From assembly GCA_947476285.1 (NCBI GenBank), contig CANJPU010000016.1:1-64000 (forward strand): a stretch of DNA of 64,000 bases. Direction: 5' to 3'. The stretch's first letter is position 1. Each line of letters opens with the position of its first letter. Of this stretch, positions 19,226 through 27,052 are shown one piece after another. A model generated the notes under the pieces. That model had not been told where the DNA came from. It searched no databases and was given only the letters and a program-made list of their open reading frames with translations. The stretch is from Comamonadaceae bacterium (GTDB lineage: Bacteria > Pseudomonadota > Gammaproteobacteria > Burkholderiales > Burkholderiaceae_C). The position numbers were made by a program, and so were the translations under genes.

Positions 19226-19651
19226 ATGCCCATCACAAAAGGATTTCGCCAACTCGTTGACGAAGCCATGGCCGAGGTCACCACCCTCAGCGTGGCGCAG
19301 ACGCGCGAGCGCATGAACGACCCTGCAGTGCAGATCGTGGACATCCGCGACGTGCGCGAGTTGGAGCGCGAGGGCACTGTGCCCGGCGCCATCAACGCAC
19401 CGCGCGGCATGCTCGAATTCTGGGTTGATCCGGCCTCACCCTATTACAAGCCCGTTTTCGGTGACGAATCAAAGCAGTTCATCCTGTTTTGTGGCGCCGG
19501 GTGGCGCAGCGCACTTGCCACCAAGGCACTCAAGGACATGGGCATGACCAATGTGTCCCACATCGACGGCGGGTTCGGCGAATGGGTCAGGCAGGGCGCC
19601 CCGGTCGAAACCTACGAAGCCCACCGTGCGCGCCGGCCCAAGGCCAAATAA
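19226..19651 (+). CDS. rhodanese-like domain protein
   Basis: A 141-residue single rhodanese domain. VDIRDVRELEREGTVPGAINAPRG is the CH2-like N-terminal motif, and the active-site loop is FCGAGWRSALA, with the catalytic Cys and a six-residue loop of sulfurtransferase type. No signal peptide is seen, so the location is probably cytoplasmic. The sulfur acceptor is unknown. It lies 47 bases after the thiolase and 23 bases before the YchJ-like gene. Confidence 0.88.
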   Translation: MPITKGFRQLVDEAMAEVTTLSVAQTRERMNDPAVQIVDIRDVRELEREGTVPGAINAPRGMLEFWVDPASPYYKPVFGDESKQFILFCGAGWRSALATKALKDMGMTNVSHIDGGFGEWVRQGAPVETYEAHRARRPKAK

Positions 19652-19674
19652 ACTTCTGTCGCGCCCCAAGCCCG

Positions 19675-20076
19675 ATGCCCACGCCAAGCCAGGCTTGCCC
19701 ATGCGGACGCGCCGATGCGCGCGGCAAGCTGCAGATTCTGGCGCAGTGCTGCGGCCGCTACCTAGCGGGTGAGCAGCCAGCACCCGACGCGGCTTCGCTC
19801 ATGCGATCGCGCTATTGCGCCTTCGTGCTTGAAAATGCGCCCTACCTGCTGGCTACATGGCATGCCAGCACGCGCCCTGCAGACGTTTCATTCGACACAG
19901 CAGTGAAATGGCTCGGGCTGCAAGTGCGCGAGCATCGCGAGCAAGACAGCACCCATGCGCAAGTTGAATTTGTGGCCCGCTACCGCCTGGACGGCCGTGC
20001 GGTGCGCCTGCACGAGCGCAGCCGATTTCTGCGCGAAGACGGGCGCTGGTATTACGTGGACGGAGACATGCTTTGA
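19675..20076 (+). CDS. YchJ/UPF0225-family protein with SEC-C-like motif
   Basis: A 133-residue protein with an N-terminal metal-binding cysteine motif, CPCG, and a second CC at residues about 25-26, followed by LMRSRYCAFVLENAPYLLATWH and FVARYRLDGRAVRLHERSRFLREDGRWYYVDG. This is the layout of YchJ-type proteins (an NTF2-like domain after the cysteines). The function is unknown. The start at 19675 puts the cysteine motif near the N-terminus. It overlaps the next gene by four bases. Confidence 0.82.
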   Translation: MPTPSQACPCGRADARGKLQILAQCCGRYLAGEQPAPDAASLMRSRYCAFVLENAPYLLATWHASTRPADVSFDTAVKWLGLQVREHREQDSTHAQVEFVARYRLDGRAVRLHERSRFLREDGRWYYVDGDML

Positions 20077-20753
20077 CCCCACGCCGATTCGATGCCGTGC
20101 TGTTTGACTGCGACGGCGTGCTTGTTGACAGTGAGCCCATCACCAACGGTGTGTTGCGCGACATGCTCGAAGAGCTGGGCTGGAACCTCAGCGCGCAAGA
20201 GTGCATGCGCATCTTCGTTGGAAAAGCCGTCAAGGACGAGCGCGCACTGATAGAGGCCCACACCGGCCAGCCGCTGACCGAGGACTGGATGGTGCGTTTT
20301 CGCGAGCGGCGCAACCTGGGCCTGATGCATGGCGTGCAGCCCATTAGCGGCGCGTTGCATGCGGTGGTGCAACTTCATGAGCGGTTTCAAGGCCGCATTG
20401 CCTGTGCCTCGGGGGCCGACCGCTTCAAGGTGGAACTACAACTGGAGAAGTGCGGCCTGATGCCTTATTTCAAAGGCCGCATCTTCAGCGGCCATGAAAC
20501 ACCGCGCTCCAAGCCCGCGCCCGACGTGTACCTGGCAGCCGCGCAGGCGCTGGGTGTGCAGCCCGCGCGCTGCGTGGTGGTGGAAGACACCGCCACTGGC
20601 GTTATGGCCGGTGTTTCGGCCGGCGCCGTGGTGCTGGGCTATAGCCCCAACGAAGCCGGCCACGATGCGCCGCAAGTCTTGCGCAGCGCCGGCGCCGGCT
20701 ATGTGTTCACTGACATGGCGCAGTTGGCTGATTTGATCGCAGCAGCGAGATAG
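20073..20753 (+). CDS. HAD-superfamily hydrolase, beta-phosphoglucomutase-like
   Basis: A 226-residue HAD subfamily IA phosphatase. Motif I is FDCDGVLVDSEPI (residues about 11-23). Motif II is in ACASGADRFKVE, motif III is the Lys in RSKPAPDVYL, and motif IV is VVVEDTATGVMAG. The start is a TTG at 20073 overlapping the YchJ stop (TTGA), so translation is likely coupled. The substrate is not determined; sugar-phosphate or 2-phosphoglycolate-type substrates are common in this group. Confidence 0.85.
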   Translation: MTPRRFDAVLFDCDGVLVDSEPITNGVLRDMLEELGWNLSAQECMRIFVGKAVKDERALIEAHTGQPLTEDWMVRFRERRNLGLMHGVQPISGALHAVVQLHERFQGRIACASGADRFKVELQLEKCGLMPYFKGRIFSGHETPRSKPAPDVYLAAAQALGVQPARCVVVEDTATGVMAGVSAGAVVLGYSPNEAGHDAPQVLRSAGAGYVFTDMAQLADLIAAAR

Positions 20754-20764
20754 GGCTTGCGCGC

Positions 20765-21739
20765 TCAGGCAGCATCCAGGGCCGGCTCCAACTCAAGCTC
20801 GACCACCGGCTGCGCGTCGCCCATCTCGCCACCCAGCGCCGCCAGCAGCTCTGGAATCAGCGCGCTCATTTCGCCAGTGAGAATGGCTGCATCGGTGTCG
20901 AAGCCGTCATCCTCCTTGCCGCCTTCCTGCACGCCGTCCATCACCACATCGAGCAACTGAATCTTCTTGATCTGCGCGGTCTCGTTGAGCACAAACGAGA
21001 GGCGGTCGTTCCAGGTCAGGGCGAGTTGAGTGGGTACCTTGCCCTGGGCGATGTGCAGGGCCACTTCGTCAATGTCCAGTGTGTGGCGCGAGTAGCGCAC
21101 GCTTGACTTCATCGCGTCAGGGGTCTTGAGCTCGCAGTCGCGGTCCACCGTGAAGCGGCCCGGGGCTTCGCGCTCAGTCAGCCAGAGCGACATGGACGCA
21201 GTGGCCGACATCTGCGTTTGCACCGGCCGCACGCCCAAGTCCGGGCGCGAGCCTGGCACCTGTGCCAGCGCTTCGCCCAGGCAAGTGAGCACCAGGTCTG
21301 CGCCGGTGTTGCTGGCGGTGTCGATCACCAGGAATCGGTTGACAGGGTCCAGCCACACCAGCGTATGCGAGCGCTTTGAAAAAGCCCTGGGCAGCAAGTC
21401 GAGAATGACTTCCTCCTTGAACTCTTTCTTCATGCGCGAGCCCACGCGCTCCAGGCCGGTCTCGTGTTTGTATTTTTCAATGCGCTCTTCCACGCCGGCC
21501 TTCACGGCGGATGCGGGCAGGGGGCGGCGCTCTGTGCACAGCTTGAAGATCAGTTGCCCGGCCACGCTCTCGACCAGTTGCGCGCTCTTGTTGCCGCGCG
21601 GCGCCACCCAGCCGTGCGATTGGGCTTGCGTCGGCCCGCAGGGCGCGAAGCGTGCGGCCTGCAGGGCATCCTCCAGGGCTTGCAGTGCGGGTGGGACAAA
21701 ATCTTCTGAGATGCGGAAAAACGTGGCGGTCTTGAACAT
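20765..21739 (-). CDS. rdgC: recombination-associated protein RdgC
   Basis: RdgC is a nucleoid-associated ring-shaped dimer that binds duplex DNA and restrains RecA. The 324-residue protein begins MFKTATFFRISEDF (the start at 21739 was chosen because RdgC proteins begin at this motif). It continues through FAPCGPTQAQSHGWVAP, VRPVQTQMSATASMSLWL and DREAPGRFTVDRDCELK-like text with ALTWNDRLSFVLN near the C-terminus, all family hallmarks. It lies downstream of the reductase gene after a 103-base gap containing a perfect palindrome. Confidence 0.93.
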   Translation of the reverse strand: MFKTATFFRISEDFVPPALQALEDALQAARFAPCGPTQAQSHGWVAPRGNKSAQLVESVAGQLIFKLCTERRPLPASAVKAGVEERIEKYKHETGLERVGSRMKKEFKEEVILDLLPRAFSKRSHTLVWLDPVNRFLVIDTASNTGADLVLTCLGEALAQVPGSRPDLGVRPVQTQMSATASMSLWLTEREAPGRFTVDRDCELKTPDAMKSSVRYSRHTLDIDEVALHIAQGKVPTQLALTWNDRLSFVLNETAQIKKIQLLDVVMDGVQEGGKEDDGFDTDAAILTGEMSALIPELLAALGGEMGDAQPVVELELEPALDAA

Positions 21740-21789
21740 GGAGTGAGTGAAGTGGGCAAATAAGAATGCATGGCAAGTGACCATGCGGG

Positions 21790-21811
21790 CTGGGCCTTTC
21801 GAAAGGCCCAG
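21790..21811 (-). terminator. perfect 22-bp hairpin after the reductase gene
   Basis: The half-site CTGGGCCTTTC is followed by its exact reverse complement. It lies 32 bases past the stop of the reductase (minus strand) and 50 bases upstream of the rdgC start. There is no T-run on the minus-strand side, so it may be an attenuating hairpin or a binding site. Confidence 0.4.
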
Positions 21812-21842
21812 GGTGAAATCGGGTGGCGCGCAGGGCGCCCCG

Positions 21843-22616
21843 TTACTGCTCGGCGAAGGCGCGCTCGATCACAAAATCACCAGGCTTGGTGGTGTTGCCT
21901 TCGTTGAAGCCTTGCGCCTCCAGCATGTGCTTGAGGTCGCGCAGCATGCCGGGGCTGCCGCAGATCATGACCCGGTCTTGCGCTGGGGCAAGCCCTGTCA
22001 TATCCAGGTCTTCGAACATCTTGCCCGTGCGCATCAGGTCGGTCACGCGGCCCATGTTGCGATAGGCTTCTCGGGTAACGGTGGGGTAGTACCGCAGTTG
22101 GCTGGTCACCAGGTCGCCCAGGAACTCATGCGCGGGCAGGTGCTCGACCAGCAAGTCGTGATAGGCCAGTTCGTCCTTTTGGCGCACGCCGTGCACCAGA
22201 ATGATTTGCTCGAAGCGTTCATAGGTGGCCGGGTCGCGCACGATGCTCATGAAGGGCGCCAGGCCGGTGCCGGTGGACAAAAGGAACAAGCGTTTGCCCG
22301 GTAGCAGGTAGTCGATCAGCAGTGTGCCAGTCGGTTTGCGCCCGACGATGATGGTGTCGCCCACTTGAATGTGCTGCAGGCGAGAAGTCAGCGGGCCGTC
22401 GGGCACCTTGATGCTGAGAAACTCAAGATGCTCCTCGTAATTGGCGCTGACGATGCTGTAGGCACGCAGCAGCGGCTTGTTGTGCACCCGCAGGCCGATC
22501 ATGGTGAAGTGGCCGTTGGAAAACCGCAGCGATGGGTCGCGTGTGGTCTTGAAGGTAAATAGACGGTCGGTCCAGTGGTGAATGGAGAGGACTTTTTCCT
22601 CGTTGAATGCGCTCAT
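21843..22616 (-). CDS. fpr: ferredoxin/flavodoxin-NADP+ reductase
   Basis: A 257-residue FNR that passes electrons between NADPH and ferredoxin or flavodoxin. The FAD-binding RAYS motif occurs in PLLRAYSIVSANYEEHLEF. The pyridine-nucleotide site is FLLSTGTGLAPFMSIVRD, followed by LVHGVRQKDELAY and VMICGSPGMLRDL. The domain order and length match bacterial Fpr (subclass I). It starts nine bases after the upstream thioesterase on the same strand. Confidence 0.93.
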   Translation of the reverse strand: MSAFNEEKVLSIHHWTDRLFTFKTTRDPSLRFSNGHFTMIGLRVHNKPLLRAYSIVSANYEEHLEFLSIKVPDGPLTSRLQHIQVGDTIIVGRKPTGTLLIDYLLPGKRLFLLSTGTGLAPFMSIVRDPATYERFEQIILVHGVRQKDELAYHDLLVEHLPAHEFLGDLVTSQLRYYPTVTREAYRNMGRVTDLMRTGKMFEDLDMTGLAPAQDRVMICGSPGMLRDLKHMLEAQGFNEGNTTKPGDFVIERAFAEQ

Positions 22617-22625
22617 GCCGCTATC

Positions 22626-23165
22626 TTATCTGCCACCGGGCACGCCTTGGGCCGTCTTTGAATTGCCAGTGGCTTGGCCCATGCCGGCAATGCGCACCGC
22701 CACCACCCGCGCGTTGGCGCATTCCACACCCTGCTGCACTACGCTGCAGCTCACCGTGTAGCGCCGTTCACTCTTCTCGATCACCCGGGCACGCAACTCC
22801 AGGTCCTGGTCGATCGCGGCGGGCTTGAGGTAATTGACTGAGAGATTGCCGGTGACGAACGCAAACGGCAGCGGCCGTCCGTCAATTGGCAGGCTGTTGT
22901 CTCGGCAGTGGGTGGCCATGGCGGTCCAGATGGAGTGGCAGTCCACCACCGATGCGATGGTGCCGCCATAGACAAAACCTGGGTGGCCGATATGAAAAGG
23001 CTCGGGCCGAAAGCGGCAGACCAGATCGTCCGCATCCCAGCAGCTCTTGATCTGCAGGCCGTGCGCATTGAGTGCGCCGCAGCCGAAGCAATGCACCTTC
23101 AGCACGTCCTGCAAGGCACGGCCCTCGCCTGCCGATGGCGGCTCGATCGGTTCAAGATCATTCAT
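22626..23165 (-). CDS. PaaI-type hotdog-fold thioesterase
   Basis: A 179-residue hotdog protein. CFGCGALNAHGLQIKS is followed by FHIGHPGFVYGGTIASVVDCHSIW, the substrate-proximal region of the PF03061 family, and NLSVNYLKPAAIDQDLELRARV. The small CxxC pair near residue 27 is common in related sequences. It is first in a likely operon with fpr (9-base gap). The substrate cannot be inferred. Confidence 0.83.
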   Translation of the reverse strand: MNDLEPIEPPSAGEGRALQDVLKVHCFGCGALNAHGLQIKSCWDADDLVCRFRPEPFHIGHPGFVYGGTIASVVDCHSIWTAMATHCRDNSLPIDGRPLPFAFVTGNLSVNYLKPAAIDQDLELRARVIEKSERRYTVSCSVVQQGVECANARVVAVRIAGMGQATGNSKTAQGVPGGR

Positions 23166-23259
23166 GTGATGTCCCCTGGTTTAGCCTAGCGTACAGAGCC
23201 GGCAGTGTCGCATCCTCGCGCCGTCCTGCATAGTCTGGCCGGCCCGGCTATCATGCCGC

Positions 23260-23886
23260 ATGCTCACCTTCTACTACGCAACGGGCACCTGCGCCCTGGC
23301 CACTCATCTCGCCCTGGAATACGCCGGCGCCAATTACCAGGCTGTGCGGCTCGACATGAGCAAGAAAGAGCAGCAGTCGCCCGAATACCTGCGCATCAAC
23401 CCCAAGGCTCGCGTGCCGGCGCTTGTCACTGAGCAAGGCGTCCTGACTGAAACGCCAGCGCTGCTCTTGTACATTGCTCAGACCTTCCCTCAGGCCAGGC
23501 TCGCCCCACTGGACGACCCCTTTGCGCTAGCCCGCGTCAATGAATTCAACAGCTACCTGTGCTCGACCGTGCATGTGGGGCACGCGCACCGCGGCCGCGG
23601 CTATCGCTGGGCCGACGACGAATCCGCGCACGAGTCGATGAAGAAAAAAGTGGCGCAGAACATGGGCGACTATTTCGCGCTGATTGAGGGCGGCATGCTC
23701 AAAGGCCCCTGGGTCATGGGCGATGCCATCAGCATCTGTGACTTCTACCTGTTCACCGTCTCGGGCTGGCTGGCGGGTGACGGTGTTGACATCCAAACCT
23801 TCCCCAAGGTGGCCTTGCATCGCGAGCGATTGCTGGCACACCCGAAGCTGCAAAAGGTGTTGGCCGCGCATCAATTGGTTTCTTGA
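23260..23886 (+). CDS. glutathione S-transferase family protein
   Basis: A 208-residue protein with an N-terminal thioredoxin-like domain (FYYATGTCALATHLALEYAG, then YLRINPKARVPALV and the TETPALLLYIA glutathione-contact motif) and an all-helical C-terminal domain (residues about 85-200). The Thr/Cys near the N-terminus (TGTCALA) resembles beta-class bacterial GSTs. It is divergent from the thioesterase-fpr operon, with 94 bases between the starts. The detoxification substrate is unknown. Confidence 0.88.
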   Translation: MLTFYYATGTCALATHLALEYAGANYQAVRLDMSKKEQQSPEYLRINPKARVPALVTEQGVLTETPALLLYIAQTFPQARLAPLDDPFALARVNEFNSYLCSTVHVGHAHRGRGYRWADDESAHESMKKKVAQNMGDYFALIEGGMLKGPWVMGDAISICDFYLFTVSGWLAGDGVDIQTFPKVALHRERLLAHPKLQKVLAAHQLVS

Positions 23887-23996
23887 CGCTGCGCAAGACC
23901 TGATTTCAGACCTGGAACTTCCGCATCGCTTGTGGTCCTAATATCGGCGGCTTGTTCAACCGAGCTTCGTTGACCCTTAAGAAAGAAGGCCACGCC

Positions 23997-24521
23997 ATGT
24001 TCATCACACACACTTCACACGTCTGTCTTGCCCGCTTGCCACAACGCGCTGTCTTCGCGTTCGCTGGTGTCCTTGGCGCGAGCTTTCTGCTCGCGGGCTG
24101 CGCGCCGATGCCGGTTGGCCCCACCGTGGCCGTGATGCCCGCGGCCAACAAGCCCTTTGAAGTCTTCATGCAGGAAGACCAACTCTGCCGTGGCTGGGCG
24201 GCCCACGCCATCGGACAGCCGGGCAATGACGCGGCAGCGCGCCAGTTGCTGGCCTCGGGCGCCACCGGCGCGGTCATCGGCGCACTGGCTGGCGCCGCAC
24301 TGGGCGATCACCGCAGCGCTGGCGCCGGGGCCGCCATGGGCGCAGTGGTTGGCAGCTCGATCGGCGCCAACCAGGGCGCCGCCAGCGCCTGGACTGCACA
24401 GCGCCAGTACGACATCTCCTACCAGCAGTGCATGTACTCCAAGGGCAACGTGGTGCCTTCGGCGCCTTATGGCACGTACCGGCGTGCGGTGCCGATGCCT
24501 CCTCCGCCAGGCTATCGCTGA
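23997..24521 (+). CDS. glycine-zipper outer-membrane-type lipoprotein
   Basis: A 174-residue predicted lipoprotein. A signal peptide ends in the lipobox LLAGC (Cys near residue 37). A glycine-zipper segment, GATGAVIGALAGAALGD followed by GAAMGAVVGSSIGANQG (residues about 83-125), precedes a YDISYQQCMYSKGN region and a proline-rich tail. This architecture resembles SlyB/YMGG-type proteins of the cell envelope. The ATG at 23997 is preferred over an in-frame start 45 bases upstream because AAGAAGG lies just before it. The function is unknown. Confidence 0.8.
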   Translation: MFITHTSHVCLARLPQRAVFAFAGVLGASFLLAGCAPMPVGPTVAVMPAANKPFEVFMQEDQLCRGWAAHAIGQPGNDAAARQLLASGATGAVIGALAGAALGDHRSAGAGAAMGAVVGSSIGANQGAASAWTAQRQYDISYQQCMYSKGNVVPSAPYGTYRRAVPMPPPPGYR

Positions 24522-24590
24522 CCCAGCATGAGACCGGGCTCCGCTTGGGTTGATACCATGTGACTCGCAGGCCGGGTCATTTTCGATCTA

Positions 24591-24751
24591 GTGTAGTGTT
24601 TCACCCTATGCAGCACATAAAACCGCGTCTTTGCCGCCTTGGCGTCGTTGCAAATCCGCGCGATGCCACTGGGCATCGCTGTGGTTTGCGCCTAGCCAGG
24701 ACGGCAAATCCATCGGTTTTATTAAGTGCTGCATAGGGTGAAACACTACAC
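24591..24751. repeat. MITE-like palindromic element
   Basis: A 161-bp element bounded by inverted arms. The arm from 24591 (GTGTAGTGTTTCACCCTATG, continuing CAGCAC) is matched perfectly over 26 bases by the reverse complement ending at 24751. After a three-base offset, both arms continue with ATAAAACCG. A central hairpin (GATGCC...GGGCATC) lies at the middle. The core contains GTTGCAAATC and GTTTGCGCCTAGCC, also seen downstream of rpsI. There is no coding capacity. It ends 19 bases before the MDR gene's start. Confidence 0.7.
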
Positions 24752-24770
24752 GAGGCCCAGGAGTACACGG

Positions 24771-25928
24771 ATGACACAAGACACGATAGGCTCGCAGCCC
24801 GGCACGGGGCTGGCACTTCGCTCCCTCGTCACCGCCCAGGGGCAGCTTGAGCTCTCTCTGATCGAGCTCGCTACGCCTGCGCCCGCCGAAGACGAAGTGG
24901 TGCTGCAGGTGCAGGCCACGCCGCTCAACCCTTCAGACCTCGGTTTGTTGTTCGGTGCGGCGGACATGCGCACTGCGGTGTTCACCGGCACAGGCGCCCA
25001 GGCCAAAGTCACGGCTCAGGTCCCGGCTGGGGCGATGAGCAGCATGACGGGCCGCTTTGGGAAGTCCATACCAGTAGGCAACGAAGGCGCTGGCATCGTT
25101 GTGGCCGCCGGTGACTCATCTGCGGCGCGCGCTCTGCTTGGCAAGACAGTGGCCGTCATGGGCGGGGGAATGTACGCGCAGTATCGCTGCGTCAAGGCCG
25201 AGCAATGTCTCGTGCTGCCAGATGGCGCCAGCGCAGCCGATGGCGCCTCATGTTTTATCAACCCACTCACGGCGCTGGCCATGGTCGAAACCATGCGGCT
25301 CGAAGGGCACAAGGCGTTGGTTCACACGGCAGCCGCATCCAACCTCGGCCAGATGCTCAACAAGCTGTGCATCCAGGATGGCATCGGCCTGGTCAGCATC
25401 GTGCGCAAGCCCGAGCAAGAGGCGCTGCTGCGATCGCAAGGAGCGGTGCATGTGTGCAGCACCTCATCGCCCCACTTCATGGACGACTTGACGCAGGCGC
25501 TTGCGCATACCGGGGCCACCTTGGTGTTTGATGCCACCGGCGGCGGCAAACTGGCCGGGCAAGTCTTGCATTGCATGGAAGCCGCGCTGGCCAGCACCCA
25601 TGCTCAGGGCTACAGCCGCTACGGCACCAGCATCCACAAACAGGCCTACTTGTACGGCACTCTTGATACCAGCCCCACAGAGTTCAGGCGCAGCTTTGGC
25701 ATGTCATGGGGCATGGGCGGCTGGCTGGTGTTCGAGTATTTAAAGCGTGTGGACGCCGCCGCCGTGCGTGCCATGCGCCAGCGGGTGGTGAGTGAGTTGA
25801 AGACGACTTTTGCAAGCAGCTACGCCAAGGAAATTTCTCTGCAAGATGCATTGAAGCCGCAAGAGATCGCAGCCTACGCAAGGCGCGCGACAGGGGACAA
25901 GTATTTGATCAATCCAAGTAGGCCATGA
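24771..25928 (+). CDS. MDR-family zinc-type alcohol dehydrogenase/quinone reductase-like protein
   Basis: A 385-residue medium-chain dehydrogenase/reductase. The GroES-like half contains VQATPLNPSDLGLLFG and GNEGAGIVVAAG; the Rossmann half has ALVHTAAASNLGQMLNKLC and FDATGGGKLAGQVL. The structural and catalytic zinc cysteines of true alcohol dehydrogenases are absent, so it is more like the quinone oxidoreductase/enoyl-reductase branch. The start at 24771 has AGGAG nearby. It directly follows the MITE-like element, which may supply promoter sequence, and begins the catabolic cluster. Confidence 0.83.
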   Translation: MTQDTIGSQPGTGLALRSLVTAQGQLELSLIELATPAPAEDEVVLQVQATPLNPSDLGLLFGAADMRTAVFTGTGAQAKVTAQVPAGAMSSMTGRFGKSIPVGNEGAGIVVAAGDSSAARALLGKTVAVMGGGMYAQYRCVKAEQCLVLPDGASAADGASCFINPLTALAMVETMRLEGHKALVHTAAASNLGQMLNKLCIQDGIGLVSIVRKPEQEALLRSQGAVHVCSTSSPHFMDDLTQALAHTGATLVFDATGGGKLAGQVLHCMEAALASTHAQGYSRYGTSIHKQAYLYGTLDTSPTEFRRSFGMSWGMGGWLVFEYLKRVDAAAVRAMRQRVVSELKTTFASSYAKEISLQDALKPQEIAAYARRATGDKYLINPSRP

Positions 25929-26064
25929 CAAGAGTCGAAGCGCCCATCTGCCACGGGCTGCAATGCCGCCATGGGTTATTCTCCAGCAGAGCAAAGGCTG
26001 TGCGCCCATGACGCGCAGACCTGAGCGGCAGTTCCATCTATCAGAAGAGCAGTAGGAGACCTTA

Positions 26065-27039
26065 ATGAGGCGATCGCAATTTCTCAAGCTGGCCGCGTCG
26101 TCGGTGCTGATGCCCGCGGTGTTCGGCGTGCAGGCCCAGGAAGATTGGCCGCGCAAGGCCATCAAGATCATCATGCCGGCCGGCCCGGGCGGCACGTCCG
26201 ATGTGTTGCTTCGCCTGATGACCGAACACCTGGCCAAGAGCCTGGGCCAACCCATCGTGACGGATTACAAACCCGGCGCAGGCGGCACACTGGCTGCCAC
26301 GCTGGGTGCGCAGGCCGACCCCGATGGCTACACCTTGATGCTCAGCTCAGCGGCCACGCATGGCATTGCGCCCTGGATGTACAAGCTCAAGTTCGACGCC
26401 GACAAGGACGTCGCGGGCGTGGCGCACATGGCCTTCACACCCAATGTGCTTTATGTGCGCAAGGACTCGCAGTTCAAGTCGGTGCGCGATCTGGTTGTCT
26501 ATGCCAAGGCCAATCCGGGCAAGCTCAACTATTCTTCTTCAGGCAATGGCACTTCCTTGCATCTGAGCGCTGTGCAATTCGGTTTGCTGGCTGGCGTGCA
26601 ATGCGTGCATGTGCCCTACACCGGCGCCGCGCCAGCGATGCAGGCGGTCATCGCTGGCGACACGCAGTTCTCATTTGAAAATTCAATCTCCATCATGGGC
26701 CAGATCCGCGGCGGCACGGTGGTGCCGCTGGCCGTGACCACCACCACCCGCTCACCGCAACTACCCGATGTGCCCACCATGGTGGAAGCCGGCGTACCGG
26801 GCTTCAACATCTCTTCCTGGTTTGGCGTCGTGGCACCTGCGGCCACGCCTCGTGCGGTGGTGGACAAACTGGCTTTGGCCTTCGAGCGCGCGCTGAAAGA
26901 TCCGCAAGTGGCCGAGGGAATCCGCAAGACAGGTGCCGAGCCGATGTACATCGGCCCTCGCGAGTTTGATGCGTTCATGCGTGCTGAGCGACAAAAATGG
27001 GAGACCGTGGTGAAGGCCTCTGGCGCCAAGGTCAGTTGA
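26065..27039 (+). CDS. Bug-family tripartite tricarboxylate receptor (TctC-like)
   Basis: A 324-residue periplasmic solute-binding protein. It has an N-terminal signal peptide (MRRSQFLKLAASSVLMPAVF, cleavage near VQA-QE), then the Bug signature DWPRKAIKIIMPAGPGGTSD, KPGAGGTLAATLG and GVQCVHVPYTGAAPAMQAVIAG. Bug receptors bind small carboxylates and deliver them to TctAB membrane components, which are not in this window. It has AGGAG before the start and is 13 bases before the ThDP enzyme, so the ligand may be that pathway's substrate. Confidence 0.93.
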   Translation: MRRSQFLKLAASSVLMPAVFGVQAQEDWPRKAIKIIMPAGPGGTSDVLLRLMTEHLAKSLGQPIVTDYKPGAGGTLAATLGAQADPDGYTLMLSSAATHGIAPWMYKLKFDADKDVAGVAHMAFTPNVLYVRKDSQFKSVRDLVVYAKANPGKLNYSSSGNGTSLHLSAVQFGLLAGVQCVHVPYTGAAPAMQAVIAGDTQFSFENSISIMGQIRGGTVVPLAVTTTTRSPQLPDVPTMVEAGVPGFNISSWFGVVAPAATPRAVVDKLALAFERALKDPQVAEGIRKTGAEPMYIGPREFDAFMRAERQKWETVVKASGAKVS

Positions 27040-27052
27040 ACGGACCATCGCC

